Notes: a model not told the origin generated them from the sequence alone. A stretch of DNA of 64,000 bases from Clavelina lepadiformis (GCF_947623445.1 NC_135243.1:16996479-17060478), one strand, 5' to 3'. Shown: positions 39,732 through 51,750, numbered from the stretch's first letter. Made by a program: numbers and translations.

Positions 39732-40289
39732 CTTCTCAAAATCCTCCTCGACCTCCAAACGTTCCTATATCGCCCGCCACAAGACGCCAAACTGACGAAC
39801 TCAACCAGCCAGCAGACAGACGACAATCTTCTGGCCGCCGCCCAGTCACATGATTTGCTGCTTGATGGTTATTGGACCGTGACAGTGGAGATATTTTGTG
39901 TCTATCCCGTGGAGGCCATTTCTTGCATTTTTCAGCTTTTTGCTATCAAACTGGGAAATACCCTAAAACGATCGCTTTCATTAGTACTCACAACAAATGT
40001 AGTAACAGCAGCAGCAGCACAGTTGACTTGAAGAAACTTTCACAAGATAAATCGGGGATTTATCCATTTTATCAAACCATTCCTGCTGTCACACAGGGCC
40101 GACAGTCAATTTCTCATTTTACCGGTGACGCAGGTGTACAACATTTATCCCATAGACATTAGTCGATCATCGATCAATCCATCCGCCCATCGTCTTTTTT
40201 TTTTTTTTTTTTTTTTCCTCCTCCTCCTCTTCTTCTTCTTTTCTTCAGACTACTTTAATACAAACAAGAGTATCCCACCAGGGTGGGAG

Positions 40290-40477
40290 ATGGGCCGAAG
40301 CAGCAGGTACTGCAATAGCTGCACAACCCTCAAACGAGCAGGCGCAAGCGCCTAGCGTCGTTCACCGTTCAAAAATCCGTTTAATCGAAGAGCAGTTCAA
40401 TGAACTGCGTCCCAGGGATTAAACTGAGAAGAACAGATACTACACTTGATCTTAGCTCTTGAGAGCCGAGAAGCGAT
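40290..40477 (-). ncRNA. RNU2: U2 snRNA gene 2 (uninterrupted)
   Basis: Same sequence as gene 1, 776 bp away. The next unit leftward in U2-sense order (higher coordinates) is the LINE-A1 unit of repeat copy 2. Confidence 0.95.
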
Positions 40478-41046
40478 ACCTCTAAATCTTCCCGGACTCT
40501 TTTTATTCTTCTCAAAATCCTCCTCGACCTCCAAACGTTCCTATATCGCCCGCCACAAGACGCCAAACTGACGAACTCAACCAGCCAGCAGACAGACGAC
40601 AATCTTCTGGCCGCCGCCCAGTCACATGATTTGCTGCTTGATGGTTATTGGACCGTGACAGTGGAGATATTTTGTGTCTATCCCGTGGAGGCCATTTCTT
40701 GCATTTTTCAGCTTTTTGCTATCAAACTGGGAAATACCCTAAAACGATCGCTTTCATTAGTACTCACAACAAATGTAGTAACAGCAGCAGCAGCACAGTT
40801 GACTTGAAGAAACTTTCACAAGATAAATCGGGGATTTATCCATTTTATCAAACCATTCCTGCTGTCACACAGGGCCGACAGTCAATTTCTCATTTTACCG
40901 GTGACGCAGGTGTACAACATTTATCGATTGATCGATCGTATCACATCGACCATCCATCCGCCCATCGTCTTTTTTTTTTTTTTCTCCTCTTTTTCTTTTC
41001 CTCAAACTACTTCAATACAAACAAGAGTATCCCACCAGGGTGGGAG

Positions 41047-41065
41047 ATGGGCCGAAGCAGCAGGT
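41047..41065 (-). pseudogene. RNU2: U2 3' remnant beside LINE-A1, copy 2
   Basis: Same ACC microhomology junction as at 31124-31142, offset 9,923 bp. Confidence 0.9.
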
Positions 41066-42831
41066 GAGACCGTTGCAGTAGATTGTGGCGAAGGTCAGCA
41101 GATTAGTTTAATATTTGCACGATTCCATGAGGGAGGGTAGGTTTTGATGTAATATGGCCAGTTATTGTTCAAAAATAGAAAGTTTTCAAGAGCGGTCAGC
41201 TTTGGACTTTTTCCCCTTTCGAGAGCTGGTTCTCGCTTTCCTGGGGGTCTGTGTCACATTGATGGTGAGTTGACGTCCCTGTAGCCCCAGTGTGCGTTTT
41301 TCTGCTTCTGAGGTTTCTAAGGAGGAGATAGTTTGAAATTCCGTTGAGCTTTCCGCTTCGGATGAATCGGATTGTTGTCTCTCAGGCTCTGACAGGTCTG
41401 TATTATTGGTATTTGTTTCGTTATTGTTTTGATTTCCTTGCAGGTTGTTCGAGTCGTCCTGACTTGATTGAGAGGTGTGGTTCTCGTTTTGGGATGGGGT
41501 TATGTTTGTATCTGATTTTGATGGCGCTGGGTGCTCAGTCGAATCAGGTTGAGAAGGCGGGTCCTCGACAGGTCCTTGTAGGGGGGGTGATGACGATTTT
41601 AGGCTGGAATTCTGTTGCGATGAGTGTTGTTGACCCCACGTAGCGTTTGCAGGAAGGGCTGATTGGTTGAGGGAGGAGGGTGGGTTTTTACTTCGTAGTT
41701 TTTTACATTCTTGCAATTTGTGCCCATAGTTTCTGCAGTAGGCACACTTAATAATGGGGGTGCCCGGAAGGGTAACGGATACGGGTAGACTATTTATGGA
41801 TATTTGTTTCGGTAGTAGTTCCTGTTTTAATTGATCGATTTGTAGGTGAAGGTATTCACTGTGGAATTGCGGGAAGGCCTTGTGTGCTCCAAACTTAAAG
41901 CGTCGAAGGATGCCCCATCCCCGGGAGTGTCCCAGATGTACGATATCTTCATCTGGGATGTCCAGTGGTACTGGGTAAAGGGTAATTGTGGTGGGCGGTG
42001 GAGATGGCTCAGTAACCCACATATGCAGCGATGCACCATTTTTGGTTTCCAGAATTCTTGGTGAGGAATAGGTTTTTAACATGTGCTTGATGGCTTTTTT
42101 GGAGTCATCATTTGCCTTGAAGGTGGTGGAGAATATTTTATTTTTGTGATCTGCCTGTGCCATACCAAAGATGTTCTCGGCGAGATAAAAAAGGGGTCCG
42201 TCTTCGATGAATAAATCCATGAAGGAAGTGATGTCAAAAGTCTCGGCCACTTCGTTGACGTTGAAATGGCATAGTAAGGTGCGAGTTTGTTTAAAAAAAA
42301 CCATTGTGGTACAATATCCGTAATAATAACTTGCCGGAGTTGGCTGAGTTAATAAATTCGGAAATTTAACAATTCCCGACAAAAATCAAAAAAATTAGTG
42401 TCAGGATACCACAAACTATCTTGGGGAAATCCCTGGTTCTTGTAAACCGCGTGGTTGGCTGAAATAGCCTAGAAATCGCGGAAATAAACGAAAAAAACAC
42501 ACAAAGGGGTGATAAGCACAAAGAATAATATGAAATTCGGGTTTAGAACCCAAAAATCTACTTAAAACAAAGGTTTTAGCGCTGAAAAGCGCTGTTTGAG
42601 TACGTAACTAGCAGTCACAGTTTTGAGAGTGACAGGATTTAGGCCTATCACTAGAATACGCGAAAATACACATATAAACAACAAAAACTACTGCATGTAA
42701 GAGTAAAAAAGCTAGCAAAAGTATTTAAAAGTATTTTAAAACACTCAACAACCCCTTACACTGAATAAATCCAGAGTAATTGCCAAAAATCGATCAAGAC
42801 CTGCGGAGCTCGAAAAACACGTCCGAACCCG
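41066..42831 (-). mobile_element. LINE-A1, 5' portion, copy 2
   Basis: Same structure and end points as 31143-32908, offset 9,923 bp; I saw no differences by eye. Confidence 0.9.
41186..42304 (-). CDS. LINE-A1 ORF1 protein, intact, copy 2
   Basis: Protein identical to that at 31263-32381: 372 aa with the CCHC knuckle and basic tail. Confidence 0.9.
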   Translation of the reverse strand: MVFFKQTRTLLCHFNVNEVAETFDITSFMDLFIEDGPLFYLAENIFGMAQADHKNKIFSTTFKANDDSKKAIKHMLKTYSSPRILETKNGASLHMWVTEPSPPPTTITLYPVPLDIPDEDIVHLGHSRGWGILRRFKFGAHKAFPQFHSEYLHLQIDQLKQELLPKQISINSLPVSVTLPGTPIIKCAYCRNYGHKLQECKKLRSKNPPSSLNQSALPANATWGQQHSSQQNSSLKSSSPPLQGPVEDPPSQPDSTEHPAPSKSDTNITPSQNENHTSQSSQDDSNNLQGNQNNNETNTNNTDLSEPERQQSDSSEAESSTEFQTISSLETSEAEKRTLGLQGRQLTINVTQTPRKARTSSRKGKKSKADRS

Positions 42832-43171
42832 ACAGATACTACACTTGATCTTAGCTCTTGAGAGCCGAGAAGCGATACCTCCACATCTTCCCAGACTCTT
42901 TTTATTCTTCTCAAAATCCTCCTTGACCTCCAAACGTTCCTATATCGCCCGCCCGTCACAAGACGCCAAACTGACGAACTCAACCAGCCAGCAGACAGAC
43001 GACAATGTTCTGGCCGCCCAGTCACATGATTTGCTGCTTGATGGTTATTGGACCGTGACAGTGGAGATATTTTGTGTCTATCCCGTGGAGGCCATTTCTT
43101 GCATTTTCAGCTTTTTGCTATCAAACTGGGAAATACCCTAAAACGATCGCTTTCATTAGTACTCACAACAA
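42832..43171 (-). pseudogene. RNU2: U2 5' stub with promoter flank upstream of LINE-A1, copy 2
   Basis: U2 nt 1-45 at 42832-42876 and flank to 43171, as at 32909-33248. Confidence 0.9.
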
Positions 43172-43705
43172 TTTCAAGCATGGTGTTGTTTCAGTAAAAT
43201 GGATAAAAACAGCATTGGAGATGGATATTATTATCATGGATTATTTCAGGATGAGCAGAGCAATGTTGATTTGTTGTAAAGTCCATGAAGACGATTGAGA
43301 AGTTGTTGAAACAGGATGATTTCCAGGTTTCAGATGTTGACAGTAAGTATTTGTATTAATTTAAGTTTCATCATTTTGATGAAGGTATAAATAAAAAGAA
43401 GGGGTTATGTAGTTATGGTACATAATTGAGTATATAGGGTACATTGACAATAAGGTAGGACATATAGTACATATTAACTGATATAAAACAGATGATAACA
43501 CATAAGAGTTCGTGTAGAGATAAGGTATCGTAACAATATGTGTGGGTCATTATAGGTAATGAGAGAAAACGATTAAATTTGGTGGGCCGGTGAGTGACAC
43601 AAAAACGGTTGAGCTATATTAGAAAACATTCACAGTAATTAAAGTTAAATGGATGAGAAAAACAATTGTACAATCTTCTGGTGTAGAGTTGTAGCTTCGA
43701 TCTTT
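43172..43705 (-). other. LINE-A2 3' region, copy 2
   Basis: Same as 33249-33782, again without a natural 3' end. Confidence 0.6.
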
Positions 43706-46700
43706 TCATTCGTAGATTCTTTTGAATTTTGTTCTGGTTTTCCAAATGATGCTATTTGTTGTGAGGGTTTTGTCCGTACAGTAGGAATTCTTTTCATCGA
43801 GTGTCTCTTTGTATGAGATTAGATTTGACTTAAAAATGTTGAGGTAATGTAGAATTTTGACTCTTTCAGCAATTTCTCGTTGGAATTTGTTGTATAATAG
43901 TAAGTCTCGGTCAAAGGTGATATTTGTTGAGAACCAACGTAGAATGTCGGATTCAATTTGCTTGAGGATTTCTTGAGTTATTGGACAGTCCAGCATCAGG
44001 TGGTTAATGTCATCACGAGTTGATCTACAGAATTTACAGTTTGTTATTCTGATCTGTTGTTGGGGGGTAGTGAAGAGTCGTTGTTTTTTGTAAAAGGAGC
44101 CCCATAGGAAACCTTGATGGGCAATCAAATATGAATGGCTTCTTATTTGGAGAGAGGGTGACCATCCAGTCATATTTTTTAGAGTGGTGAGTTTCCAAGA
44201 AATCATCTCTTGTTGATGATTTTGGATAATTGACGGTGATGAGTGTTTGTTGAGATATAGAAGGTATAGGGTCTTTTGAGTTTGCTCTGCCAGAAGGAAA
44301 TTTTTGTTGTTGTTATTGATCAGGTCGTAAGTTTTTAGTGTCTTTTCCCAGGTGCGATTTGGGGTGGGCCGGTATCTAATTGAATTTGAGTATAGGTTTG
44401 GGGATATTTTCATTAATTTTGTACCAATGTTATACTTGGCCCAACATGAGAAGAAACTATTTTCGGTGTTTTCCAATAATATTCTTTTCATTTTGTAGAG
44501 GAATGTGGAGTGTATCCGGGATGCGACATGGAGAATTTCCAGCCCTCCTTCATTAAAGGGGGCGATGAGCTTATTTCTTGCCACGGGTTCCAATTTTCTG
44601 GGATACCAGAGAAACTTGAAGATGAGGTTGGTGAGTTGATTGCAAATTTTTATTGGCGGTAGGAAGAGGGTCGCGGTTCTGATAATGTGGGGTAGAAATA
44701 GGGCGTTTATTAAATACTTTCTTCCCAGAATGGACAAACGTCTCATTTTGTGCAGATTGTTGAGTTTTTTTATTGTAAGTATTGCTTTTTCCCAGTTTAC
44801 GGTAGCATCGTCATCGGAGTGTGAGAATGTCGTTCCAAGTATTTTCATGTTAGTTGTGATCGGGATATTGGGAAAATGCTGATTTATCTGGTTTTGTAGA
44901 AGAGGTGTTGAGACGAAAAATGCAGATTTAGCTTCGTTTAATTTGAGTCCGGAAAAATTGCTGAATTCATTTATGATTAGGAGAGCGTTGGATATGGTTG
45001 GTATGTCCTTAGCCAGGAGAATGGTGTCGTCGGCGTACTGCTGCAGACTGAGGGAAGTAGATCTGATCTTCGGGCAATTGTGGTAAGAGCTATTTGAGAT
45101 TTTGTGTGCTAAAACATTTGTTACTATGGTAAAAATAAGCATACTCAGGGGGCATCCCTGTCGGACGCCGCAGGAGATTGGAATCTCTTGAGAAAGGCCT
45201 CGAGTAGTTTGGATGTAAGCAAGCGGCTGGTCATAAATTATTTTAATCCAGTTGACTATGGAGCTAGGTAAATTTAATTTACTGAGAAGTCGAATAATAA
45301 AGTTGTGATTCACTTTATCGAAGGCTTTGGTGAAATCTAATTTTAAAATTGCCAGTCGGTCTTGATTGTCATTTTCTTGTTGCAGGGCCGCCTGGATGTT
45401 GAGAAGGATGGTTTCCAGGGATCTTCCAGGAATTCCGCATTGCTGAGAGGAGGAAATGAGGTGGGTGACGATTGGTGTTATTCTATTTTTGAGAATGATG
45501 CTGAGGATTTTATAGTCCATATTTAAGATCGAAATAGGTCTCCAATTTTTAATTAAAAGTTTATTGCCTGATTTTGGGATAAGTCTAATGAATGCAGATC
45601 TCTGAGAGTGGGTGAGCTGGGATTGGAAATAACAATTGTTGAAGACTTCTTGGAGCAGTGGCGAAAGGAGGTGGGAGAATCTCTGATAAAAACTGGCTGT
45701 AAGACCGTCCAGACCAGGTGCGGAATGTTTATTAAGTTGTTGTATAGCTGCTTTTATTTCAGCTATGTCGATGAAAGGCGAGAGATTATTTTGAGGATTG
45801 GATTCAATTGCAGGAAGGTTGTTCAGGTATTGAGAAAGTTCTTCATCTGTTTTATTTGTTTCGGTGGGGTCGGTTTTCCAGAGTTGGGAATAGAATTTGT
45901 GAATGGTTTGCTGAATGGTGATGGGATTATTTGTTATTGTGCTGTCCTTTTCTTCATCCAGTTGCAATTTGTTTATGTTGAGTTTTTTTTGGTGTTTACC
46001 TTCGAATATTTTAAAAATTCTTGATGGATCTTCTTTGTCCGTGACTGTTTTCATTCTTGATCGTATTCTTTCACCTTGTTGCTGTTGCTCTTGAATGTTT
46101 TGAACTTTCTTTTTTAAATTGAGAATTTCCAGATTTTTGTCCGGGGTGAGGTGTTCATTGAGAGATTCTAATTGGTACTGATAGTTTTGCAATAGATTTT
46201 GGGTTTTGCGTTTTTTCTTACTTGCTAAATGAATAACAGATCTTCTGAGGCTTGTTTTGAATTGTTCCCACCATTTCAGTGGATCGAGAGAGCGGAGAGG
46301 CTTTTGGGACAAGGCTCGTATGGTATTGTCGATTTGATTGCCGAATTGTGTGTCTTGAAGAAGGGAGTCGTTGAGTTTCCAGTATGTTCTGCCGTGTTGA
46401 TGGTCGGGTCGTGGAAGAGTAGTCTGAAGAGATATTAAATTTCTGAATGAATGGTCAGAGAAGTGTGCGGTTGAAATGTAAGTGGATTTTGTTATTTTGG
46501 TTGTCAGAGCACTATTGGAATATATTCTATCAATTCTTGTACTGGCTTTAGCTGTGATGTAAGAGAAGCTTCTTTGGTTTGGGTGCAGATATCGGAAGGC
46601 GTCGTTGAGGTCAAAGAATTTGAGATATTCAATCATTTTTTTATGGTCATTTCTTATTTGAATTTTATTGATTGAATCTTTGCTGTCTAGAACTAGATTG

Positions 46701-47182
46701 AAATCTCCCAGCCATAAGGTGTCGTCATGGGGAGTGGTGGTGAGGTGTTGATAGATATGTTCAAGTTGAAGAATTCTTGCAGAGGATGAGGAGGAGGAGG
46801 TTCCGGAGGTTAGATACGAGTTGATAATAATGACCGTTCTACTGTTGATTACTAATTTTATAAGATGAGATCGATGTTCGGTGATGATGGTGTGGGTTTT
46901 GACAAAAGGTAGGATATAGTTCGATATGATGAGAACTGTTCCAGATTTGAAGTATTTGTCTTTGGAGTTGGTACTTGGTGCGTTGGTGAAGGATGTCAAG
47001 TTGTTTTCTTTTTGCCAGTAGAGAAATTGTTTCGGGTTGATTCGATGGGCTTCTTGGATTGCCAGAATGTCAATTTTATGATCACGCATAAAGGAGGGGA
47101 TATGTCGGAGAGATTTGGTGAGGCCGTTGCAGTTTATGGTTGCTATAGTTAAAGCTTTGTTTTTTCTTTGAATAGTATCCAT
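43706..47182 (-). CDS. LINE-A2 ORF2: endonuclease-reverse transcriptase, intact, copy 2
   Basis: 1158-aa protein identical to the copy at 33783-37259, with all EN and RT catalytic residues. Confidence 0.93.
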   Translation of the reverse strand: MDTIQRKNKALTIATINCNGLTKSLRHIPSFMRDHKIDILAIQEAHRINPKQFLYWQKENNLTSFTNAPSTNSKDKYFKSGTVLIISNYILPFVKTHTIITEHRSHLIKLVINSRTVIIINSYLTSGTSSSSSSARILQLEHIYQHLTTTPHDDTLWLGDFNLVLDSKDSINKIQIRNDHKKMIEYLKFFDLNDAFRYLHPNQRSFSYITAKASTRIDRIYSNSALTTKITKSTYISTAHFSDHSFRNLISLQTTLPRPDHQHGRTYWKLNDSLLQDTQFGNQIDNTIRALSQKPLRSLDPLKWWEQFKTSLRRSVIHLASKKKRKTQNLLQNYQYQLESLNEHLTPDKNLEILNLKKKVQNIQEQQQQGERIRSRMKTVTDKEDPSRIFKIFEGKHQKKLNINKLQLDEEKDSTITNNPITIQQTIHKFYSQLWKTDPTETNKTDEELSQYLNNLPAIESNPQNNLSPFIDIAEIKAAIQQLNKHSAPGLDGLTASFYQRFSHLLSPLLQEVFNNCYFQSQLTHSQRSAFIRLIPKSGNKLLIKNWRPISILNMDYKILSIILKNRITPIVTHLISSSQQCGIPGRSLETILLNIQAALQQENDNQDRLAILKLDFTKAFDKVNHNFIIRLLSKLNLPSSIVNWIKIIYDQPLAYIQTTRGLSQEIPISCGVRQGCPLSMLIFTIVTNVLAHKISNSSYHNCPKIRSTSLSLQQYADDTILLAKDIPTISNALLIINEFSNFSGLKLNEAKSAFFVSTPLLQNQINQHFPNIPITTNMKILGTTFSHSDDDATVNWEKAILTIKKLNNLHKMRRLSILGRKYLINALFLPHIIRTATLFLPPIKICNQLTNLIFKFLWYPRKLEPVARNKLIAPFNEGGLEILHVASRIHSTFLYKMKRILLENTENSFFSCWAKYNIGTKLMKISPNLYSNSIRYRPTPNRTWEKTLKTYDLINNNNKNFLLAEQTQKTLYLLYLNKHSSPSIIQNHQQEMISWKLTTLKNMTGWSPSLQIRSHSYLIAHQGFLWGSFYKKQRLFTTPQQQIRITNCKFCRSTRDDINHLMLDCPITQEILKQIESDILRWFSTNITFDRDLLLYNKFQREIAERVKILHYLNIFKSNLISYKETLDEKNSYCTDKTLTTNSIIWKTRTKFKRIYE

Positions 47183-47220
47183 CAGATTACGTATAGTATA
47201 GCTTGTTTTGGCCGGAGCGT

Positions 47221-48274
47221 TTAACAGCGTTTTCCTTTTTGTTTATTAGCTTGCTTGTTTCTCGCATTACCTTTTTTTGAAGTTGCAGGAGGAGGAGTAG
47301 TGAAGCAAAGTTTCTCTTGAAGTCCTTTAAGTCGCTTTTCAGCATCGGAAGTGTCTAGTGACGAGACAGTCACTAAATCAGATGAGCCGGAGGATTCCTC
47401 CGAGGTTGACGGGTCTTGGGATTCTGAAACAACAACGGGAGTGGTGTCCTGATCTTTGTCTGCTGTAGAGTTGGTCTTGGTTTGTTTCGGAGAGAGGGCA
47501 TCAGATTCTTCAATCACCAGAGGGTCTGCAGGAGGGTTGGGTTGCTCCGTGGGAACGGTGGATGGTAGCGCGGTTTCACTTGGAGTTGGTTGTTGACGAC
47601 CCCACGTTGAGTTTGCAGGGAGGGCAGATTTGTTGTTGGAAGGAGGTGGGTTTTTATTTTTTCTTTTGTTACAATTTTGAATGAGGTGGCCGAAATTCCT
47701 GCAATAGGCACATTTACGGATAGGTGATCCCGGGAGGGTAACTGATACAGGTTGGCTATTAATTATGATTTGTTTAGGGATCAAATTCTCGTTGAGCTGA
47801 TCAATCTGGAGATGTAAATAGTCGTTATGAAATTGCGGGAATCCTTTATGGGAGCCGAACTTGAACCGACGCAGAATGCCCCAATGCTGGGAACGTACCA
47901 GGTGTACGATTTCCTCATCAGGGATATCCATCGGGACTGGGTAGAGGGTGATCGTAGCTGGTGGAGGAGCTGGTTCGTCAACCCACATGTGCATAGGTGT
48001 ACCATTTTTAGGTACAATCAGTTAGTTGTCTTTGCGAATATGTATTTATCATTTTTTTGATGGCGCTTGTAGAGGCGTCATCTGGTTTGAAAGTAATAGA
48101 GAAAATTTTTTCTCTATAATCGGGTTGTGTCATTCCGAAAATGTTGTCGGAGATTGATACAAATGGTCCTTCGTGAATAAATAATTCCATAAATGAGGAG
48201 ATGTCAAAACTTTCAGAAATTTCGTTGGAGTCGAAGTGACATAGCAAGGTTCGGGTTTGTTTAAAGAAAACCAT
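47221..48274 (-). CDS. LINE-A2 ORF1, frameshifted, copy 2
   Basis: Carries the same 4-bp duplication after TYSQRQL as copy 1 (start at 48274, open again from 47994). Confidence 0.9.
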
Positions 48275-48803
48275 AGTAGTTACACGGACGTATTCGTAAC
48301 ACGTCAAGGTAGGCAGAACAGAGTAAAACGGTAAATAATGAGGACCCCAACACAATTTTAGAAAATTAAAGGCCGGTTACCATAAAATATAACAGGGGAA
48401 TCCCAAAATCGGGTGAAAACGCGTGGTTGGCTGAAATAGCCTAGAAATGAGCTAAAAGTAGTTAAAAACACAATAAAACGAAACTATTCAGTAATTTTGA
48501 CCACGGAATTAAGTTCCGTGACCTAAAAACTATAGGAAACAATAAAAAGTAGCGCTGAAAAGCGCTGTTTAAGAGCGTAAATAGGGTTGCCACTCGGGCT
48601 TAGCCTACTGAGCATGAAAATTCAGACAAATACAAATATCAGCAGTTATGTAACAAATTAAGCAAAGTGTAAGTGTAAAAGTTATATATAATTAGTTTAT
48701 AAACAATTTAAAACACTCACCAACCCTTTACACTGAATAAATTCAGAGTAATTGCCAAAAATCGATCAAGACCTGCGGAGCTCGAAAAATACGTCCGAAC
48801 CCG
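48275..48803 (-). other. LINE-A2 5' UTR, copy 2
   Basis: Same length and hairpins as 38352-38880. Confidence 0.85.
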
Positions 48804-48848
48804 ACAGATACTACACTTGATCTTAGCTCTTGAGAGCCGAGAAGCGAT
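48804..48848 (-). pseudogene. RNU2: U2 5' stub upstream of LINE-A2, copy 2
   Basis: U2 nt 1-45, same junction as 38881-38925. Confidence 0.93.
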
Positions 48849-49436
48849 ACCTCTAAATCTTCCCGGACTCTTTTTATTCTTCTCAAAATCCTCCTCGACC
48901 TCCAAACGTTCCTATATCGCCCGCCACAAGACGCCAAACTGACGAACTCAACCAGCCAGCAGACAGACGACAATCTTCTGGCCGCCGCCCAGTCACATGA
49001 TTTGCTGCTTGATGGTTATTGGACCGTGACAGTGGAGATATTTTGTGTCTATCCCGTGGAGGCCATTTCTTGCATTTTTCAGCTTTTTGCTATCAAACTG
49101 GGAAATACCCTAAAACGATCGCTTTCATTAGTACTCACAACAAATGTAGTAACAGCAGCAGCAGCACAGTTGACTTGAAGAAACTTTCACAAGATAAATC
49201 GGGGATTTATCCATTTTATCAAACCATTCCTGCTGTCACACAGGGCCGACAGTCAATTTCTCATTTTACCGGTGACGCAGGTGTACAACATTTATCCCAT
49301 AGACATTAGTCGATCATCGATCAATCCATCCGCCCATCGTCTTTTTTTTTTTTTTTTTTTTTTCCTCCTCCTCCTCTTCTTCTTCTTTTCTTCAGACTAC
49401 TTTAATACAAACAAGAGTATCCCACCAGGGTGGGAG

Positions 49437-49624
49437 ATGGGCCGAAGCAGCAGGTACTGCAATAGCTGCACAACCCTCAAACGAGCAGGCGCAAGCGCCT
49501 AGCGTCGTTCACCGTTCAAAAATCCGTTTAATCGAAGAGCAGTTCAATGAACTGCGTCCCAGGGATTAAACTGAGAAGAACAGATACTACACTTGATCTT
49601 AGCTCTTGAGAGCCGAGAAGCGAT
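49437..49624 (-). ncRNA. RNU2: U2 snRNA gene 3 (uninterrupted)
   Basis: Same sequence as gene 1. It lies between the LINE-A2 unit and the first insert-bearing unit of repeat copy 2. Confidence 0.95.
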
Positions 49625-50212
49625 ACCTCTAAATCTTCCCGGACTCTTTTTATTCTTCTCAAAATCCTCCTCGACCTCCAAACGTTCCTATATCGCCCGC
49701 CACAAGACGCCAAACTGACGAACTCAACCAGCCAGCAGACAGACGACAATCTTCTGGCCGCCGCCCAGTCACATGATTTGCTGCTTGATGGTTATTGGAC
49801 CGTGACAGTGGAGATATTTTGTGTCTATCCCGTGGAGGCCATTTCTTGCATTTTTCAGCTTTTTGCTATCAAACTGGGAAATACCCTAAAACGATCGCTT
49901 TCATTAGTACTCACAACAAATGTAGTAACAGCAGCAGCAGCACAGTTGACTTGAAGAAACTTTCACAAGATAAATCGGGGATTTATCCATTTTATCAAAC
50001 CATTCCTGCTGTCACACAGGGCCGACAGTCAATTTCTCATTTTACCGGTGACGCAGGTGTACAACATTTATCCCATAGACATTAGTCGATCATCGATCAA
50101 TCCATCCGCCCATCGTCTTTTTTTTTTTTTTTTTTTTTTCCTCCTCCTCCTCTTCTTCTTCTTTTCTTCAGACTACTTTAATACAAACAAGAGTATCCCA
50201 CCAGGGTGGGAG

Positions 50213-50687
50213 ATGGGCCGAAGCAGCAGGTACTGCAATAGCTGCACAACCCTCAAACGAGCAGGCGCAAGCGCCTAGCGTCGTTCACCGTTCAAAAATC
50301 CGTTTAATCGAAGAGCAGTTCAATGAACTGCGTCCCAGGGATTAAACTGAGAAGAACAGATACTACACTTTTTTTTTTCTTTTATTTCAAAGATATTACA
50401 AGGTAAAGTAAAAAAAGTTTTGAGTGTGTTGAGTGGGGGTTGTAAAAGAGTCAGGGGTCTCTTTTGCCTACCTTCCGATAGGACAAAAAATTTCCCAACC
50501 TTGATTTGACTTGCATTTTGCTCACAAGTGCTACGAGCAGGGGCAAGCCTAAAACCTGGTGAGAGGTGGAAGGTGGTATGTTCGGGAAAGGGCACCAAAC
50601 TCGGCGGCATCAACCGAGACCCTTTCTACATCAGTAAACTGATGGACCACTACACTTGATCTTAGCTCTTGAGAGCCGAGAAGCGAT
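50213..50687 (-). pseudogene. RNU2: U2 snRNA gene interrupted by the 278-bp insert, unit 1
   Basis: U2 nt 1-39 lie at 50649-50687 and nt 31-188 at 50213-50370; AAGTGTAGT (nt 31-39) is present on both sides. GUAGUA is separated from stem I by the insert, so a functional U2 is not expected unless the insert is removed. Confidence 0.93.
50371..50648 (-). mobile_element. 278-bp A-tailed insert in U2, copy 1
   Basis: Flanked by the 9-bp duplication AAGTGTAGT, in U2 sense. It begins GGTCCATCAGTTTACTGATG (perfect 6-bp hairpin CATCAG/CTGATG), then a second hairpin (AAAGGG, CTCGG/CCGAG, CCCTTT), and ends with AATATCTTTGAAATAAAAG and A10. The last ~80 nt resemble the LINE-B' 3' tail (CCCCCACT, CAAAACTTT, TAATATC, AAAGAAAAAAAAA). 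So it is either a SINE sharing a LINE 3' end or a 5'-truncated LINE-B relative. Confidence 0.8.
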
Positions 50688-51275
50688 ACCTCTAAATCTT
50701 CCCGGACTCTTTTTATTCTTCTCAAAATCCTCCTCGACCTCCAAACGTTCCTATATCGCCCGCCACAAGACGCCAAACTGACGAACTCAACCAGCCAGCA
50801 GACAGACGACAATCTTCTGGCCGCCGCCCAGTCACATGATTTGCTGCTTGATGGTTATTGGACCGTGACAGTGGAGATATTTTGTGTCTATCCCGTGGAG
50901 GCCATTTCTTGCATTTTTCAGCTTTTTGCTATCAAACTGGGAAATACCCTAAAACGATCGCTTTCATTAGTACTCACAACAAATGTAGTAACAGCAGCAG
51001 CAGCACAGTTGACTTGAAGAAACTTTCACAAGATAAATCGGGGATTTATCCATTTTATCAAACCATTCCTGCTGTCACACAGGGCCGACAGTCAATTTCT
51101 CATTTTACCGGTGACGCAGGTGTACAACATTTATCCCATAGACATTAGTCGATCATCGATCAATCCATCCGCCCATCGTCTTTTTTTTTTTTTTTTTTTT
51201 TTCCTCCTCCTCCTCTTCTTCTTCTTTTCTTCAGACTACTTTAATACAAACAAGAGTATCCCACCAGGGTGGGAG

Positions 51276-51750
51276 ATGGGCCGAAGCAGCAGGTACTGCA
51301 ATAGCTGCACAACCCTCAAACGAGCAGGCGCAAGCGCCTAGCGTCGTTCACCGTTCAAAAATCCGTTTAATCGAAGAGCAGTTCAATGAACTGCGTCCCA
51401 GGGATTAAACTGAGAAGAACAGATACTACACTTTTTTTTTTCTTTTATTTCAAAGATATTACAAGGTAAAGTAAAAAAAGTTTTGAGTGTGTTGAGTGGG
51501 GGTTGTAAAAGAGTCAGGGGTCTCTTTTGCCTACCTTCCGATAGGACAAAAAATTTCCCAACCTTGATTTGACTTGCATTTTGCTCACAAGTGCTACGAG
51601 CAGGGGCAAGCCTAAAACCTGGTGAGAGGTGGAAGGTGGTATGTTCGGGAAAGGGCACCAAACTCGGCGGCATCAACCGAGACCCTTTCTACATCAGTAA
51701 ACTGATGGACCACTACACTTGATCTTAGCTCTTGAGAGCCGAGAAGCGAT
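51276..51750 (-). pseudogene. RNU2: U2 snRNA gene interrupted by the 278-bp insert, unit 2
   Basis: Same insert and end points as unit 1, offset 1,063 bp, so the occupied unit itself was duplicated. Confidence 0.93.
51434..51711 (-). mobile_element. 278-bp A-tailed insert in U2, copy 2
   Basis: Same sequence and duplication as 50371-50648. Confidence 0.8.

Larger units (their letters stand above)
30976..40898 (-). repeat. Higher-order repeat copy 1 (9,923 bp)
   Basis: Order from low coordinates: LINE-A1-occupied unit, LINE-A2-occupied unit, two uninterrupted U2 units. Its left edge meets RLE-LINE sequence, so it marks the array border. By eye the LINE parts are the same as in copies 2 and 3, with identical ORF lengths and proteins. 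Confidence 0.9.

Noticed and set aside
50371-50648. 278-bp insert as a snRNA or spliced-leader gene
   Set aside because: It has an Sm-like ATTTTTTG stretch and hairpins, but the A-tail, target duplication and LINE-like 3' end identify it as a retrotransposed insert.
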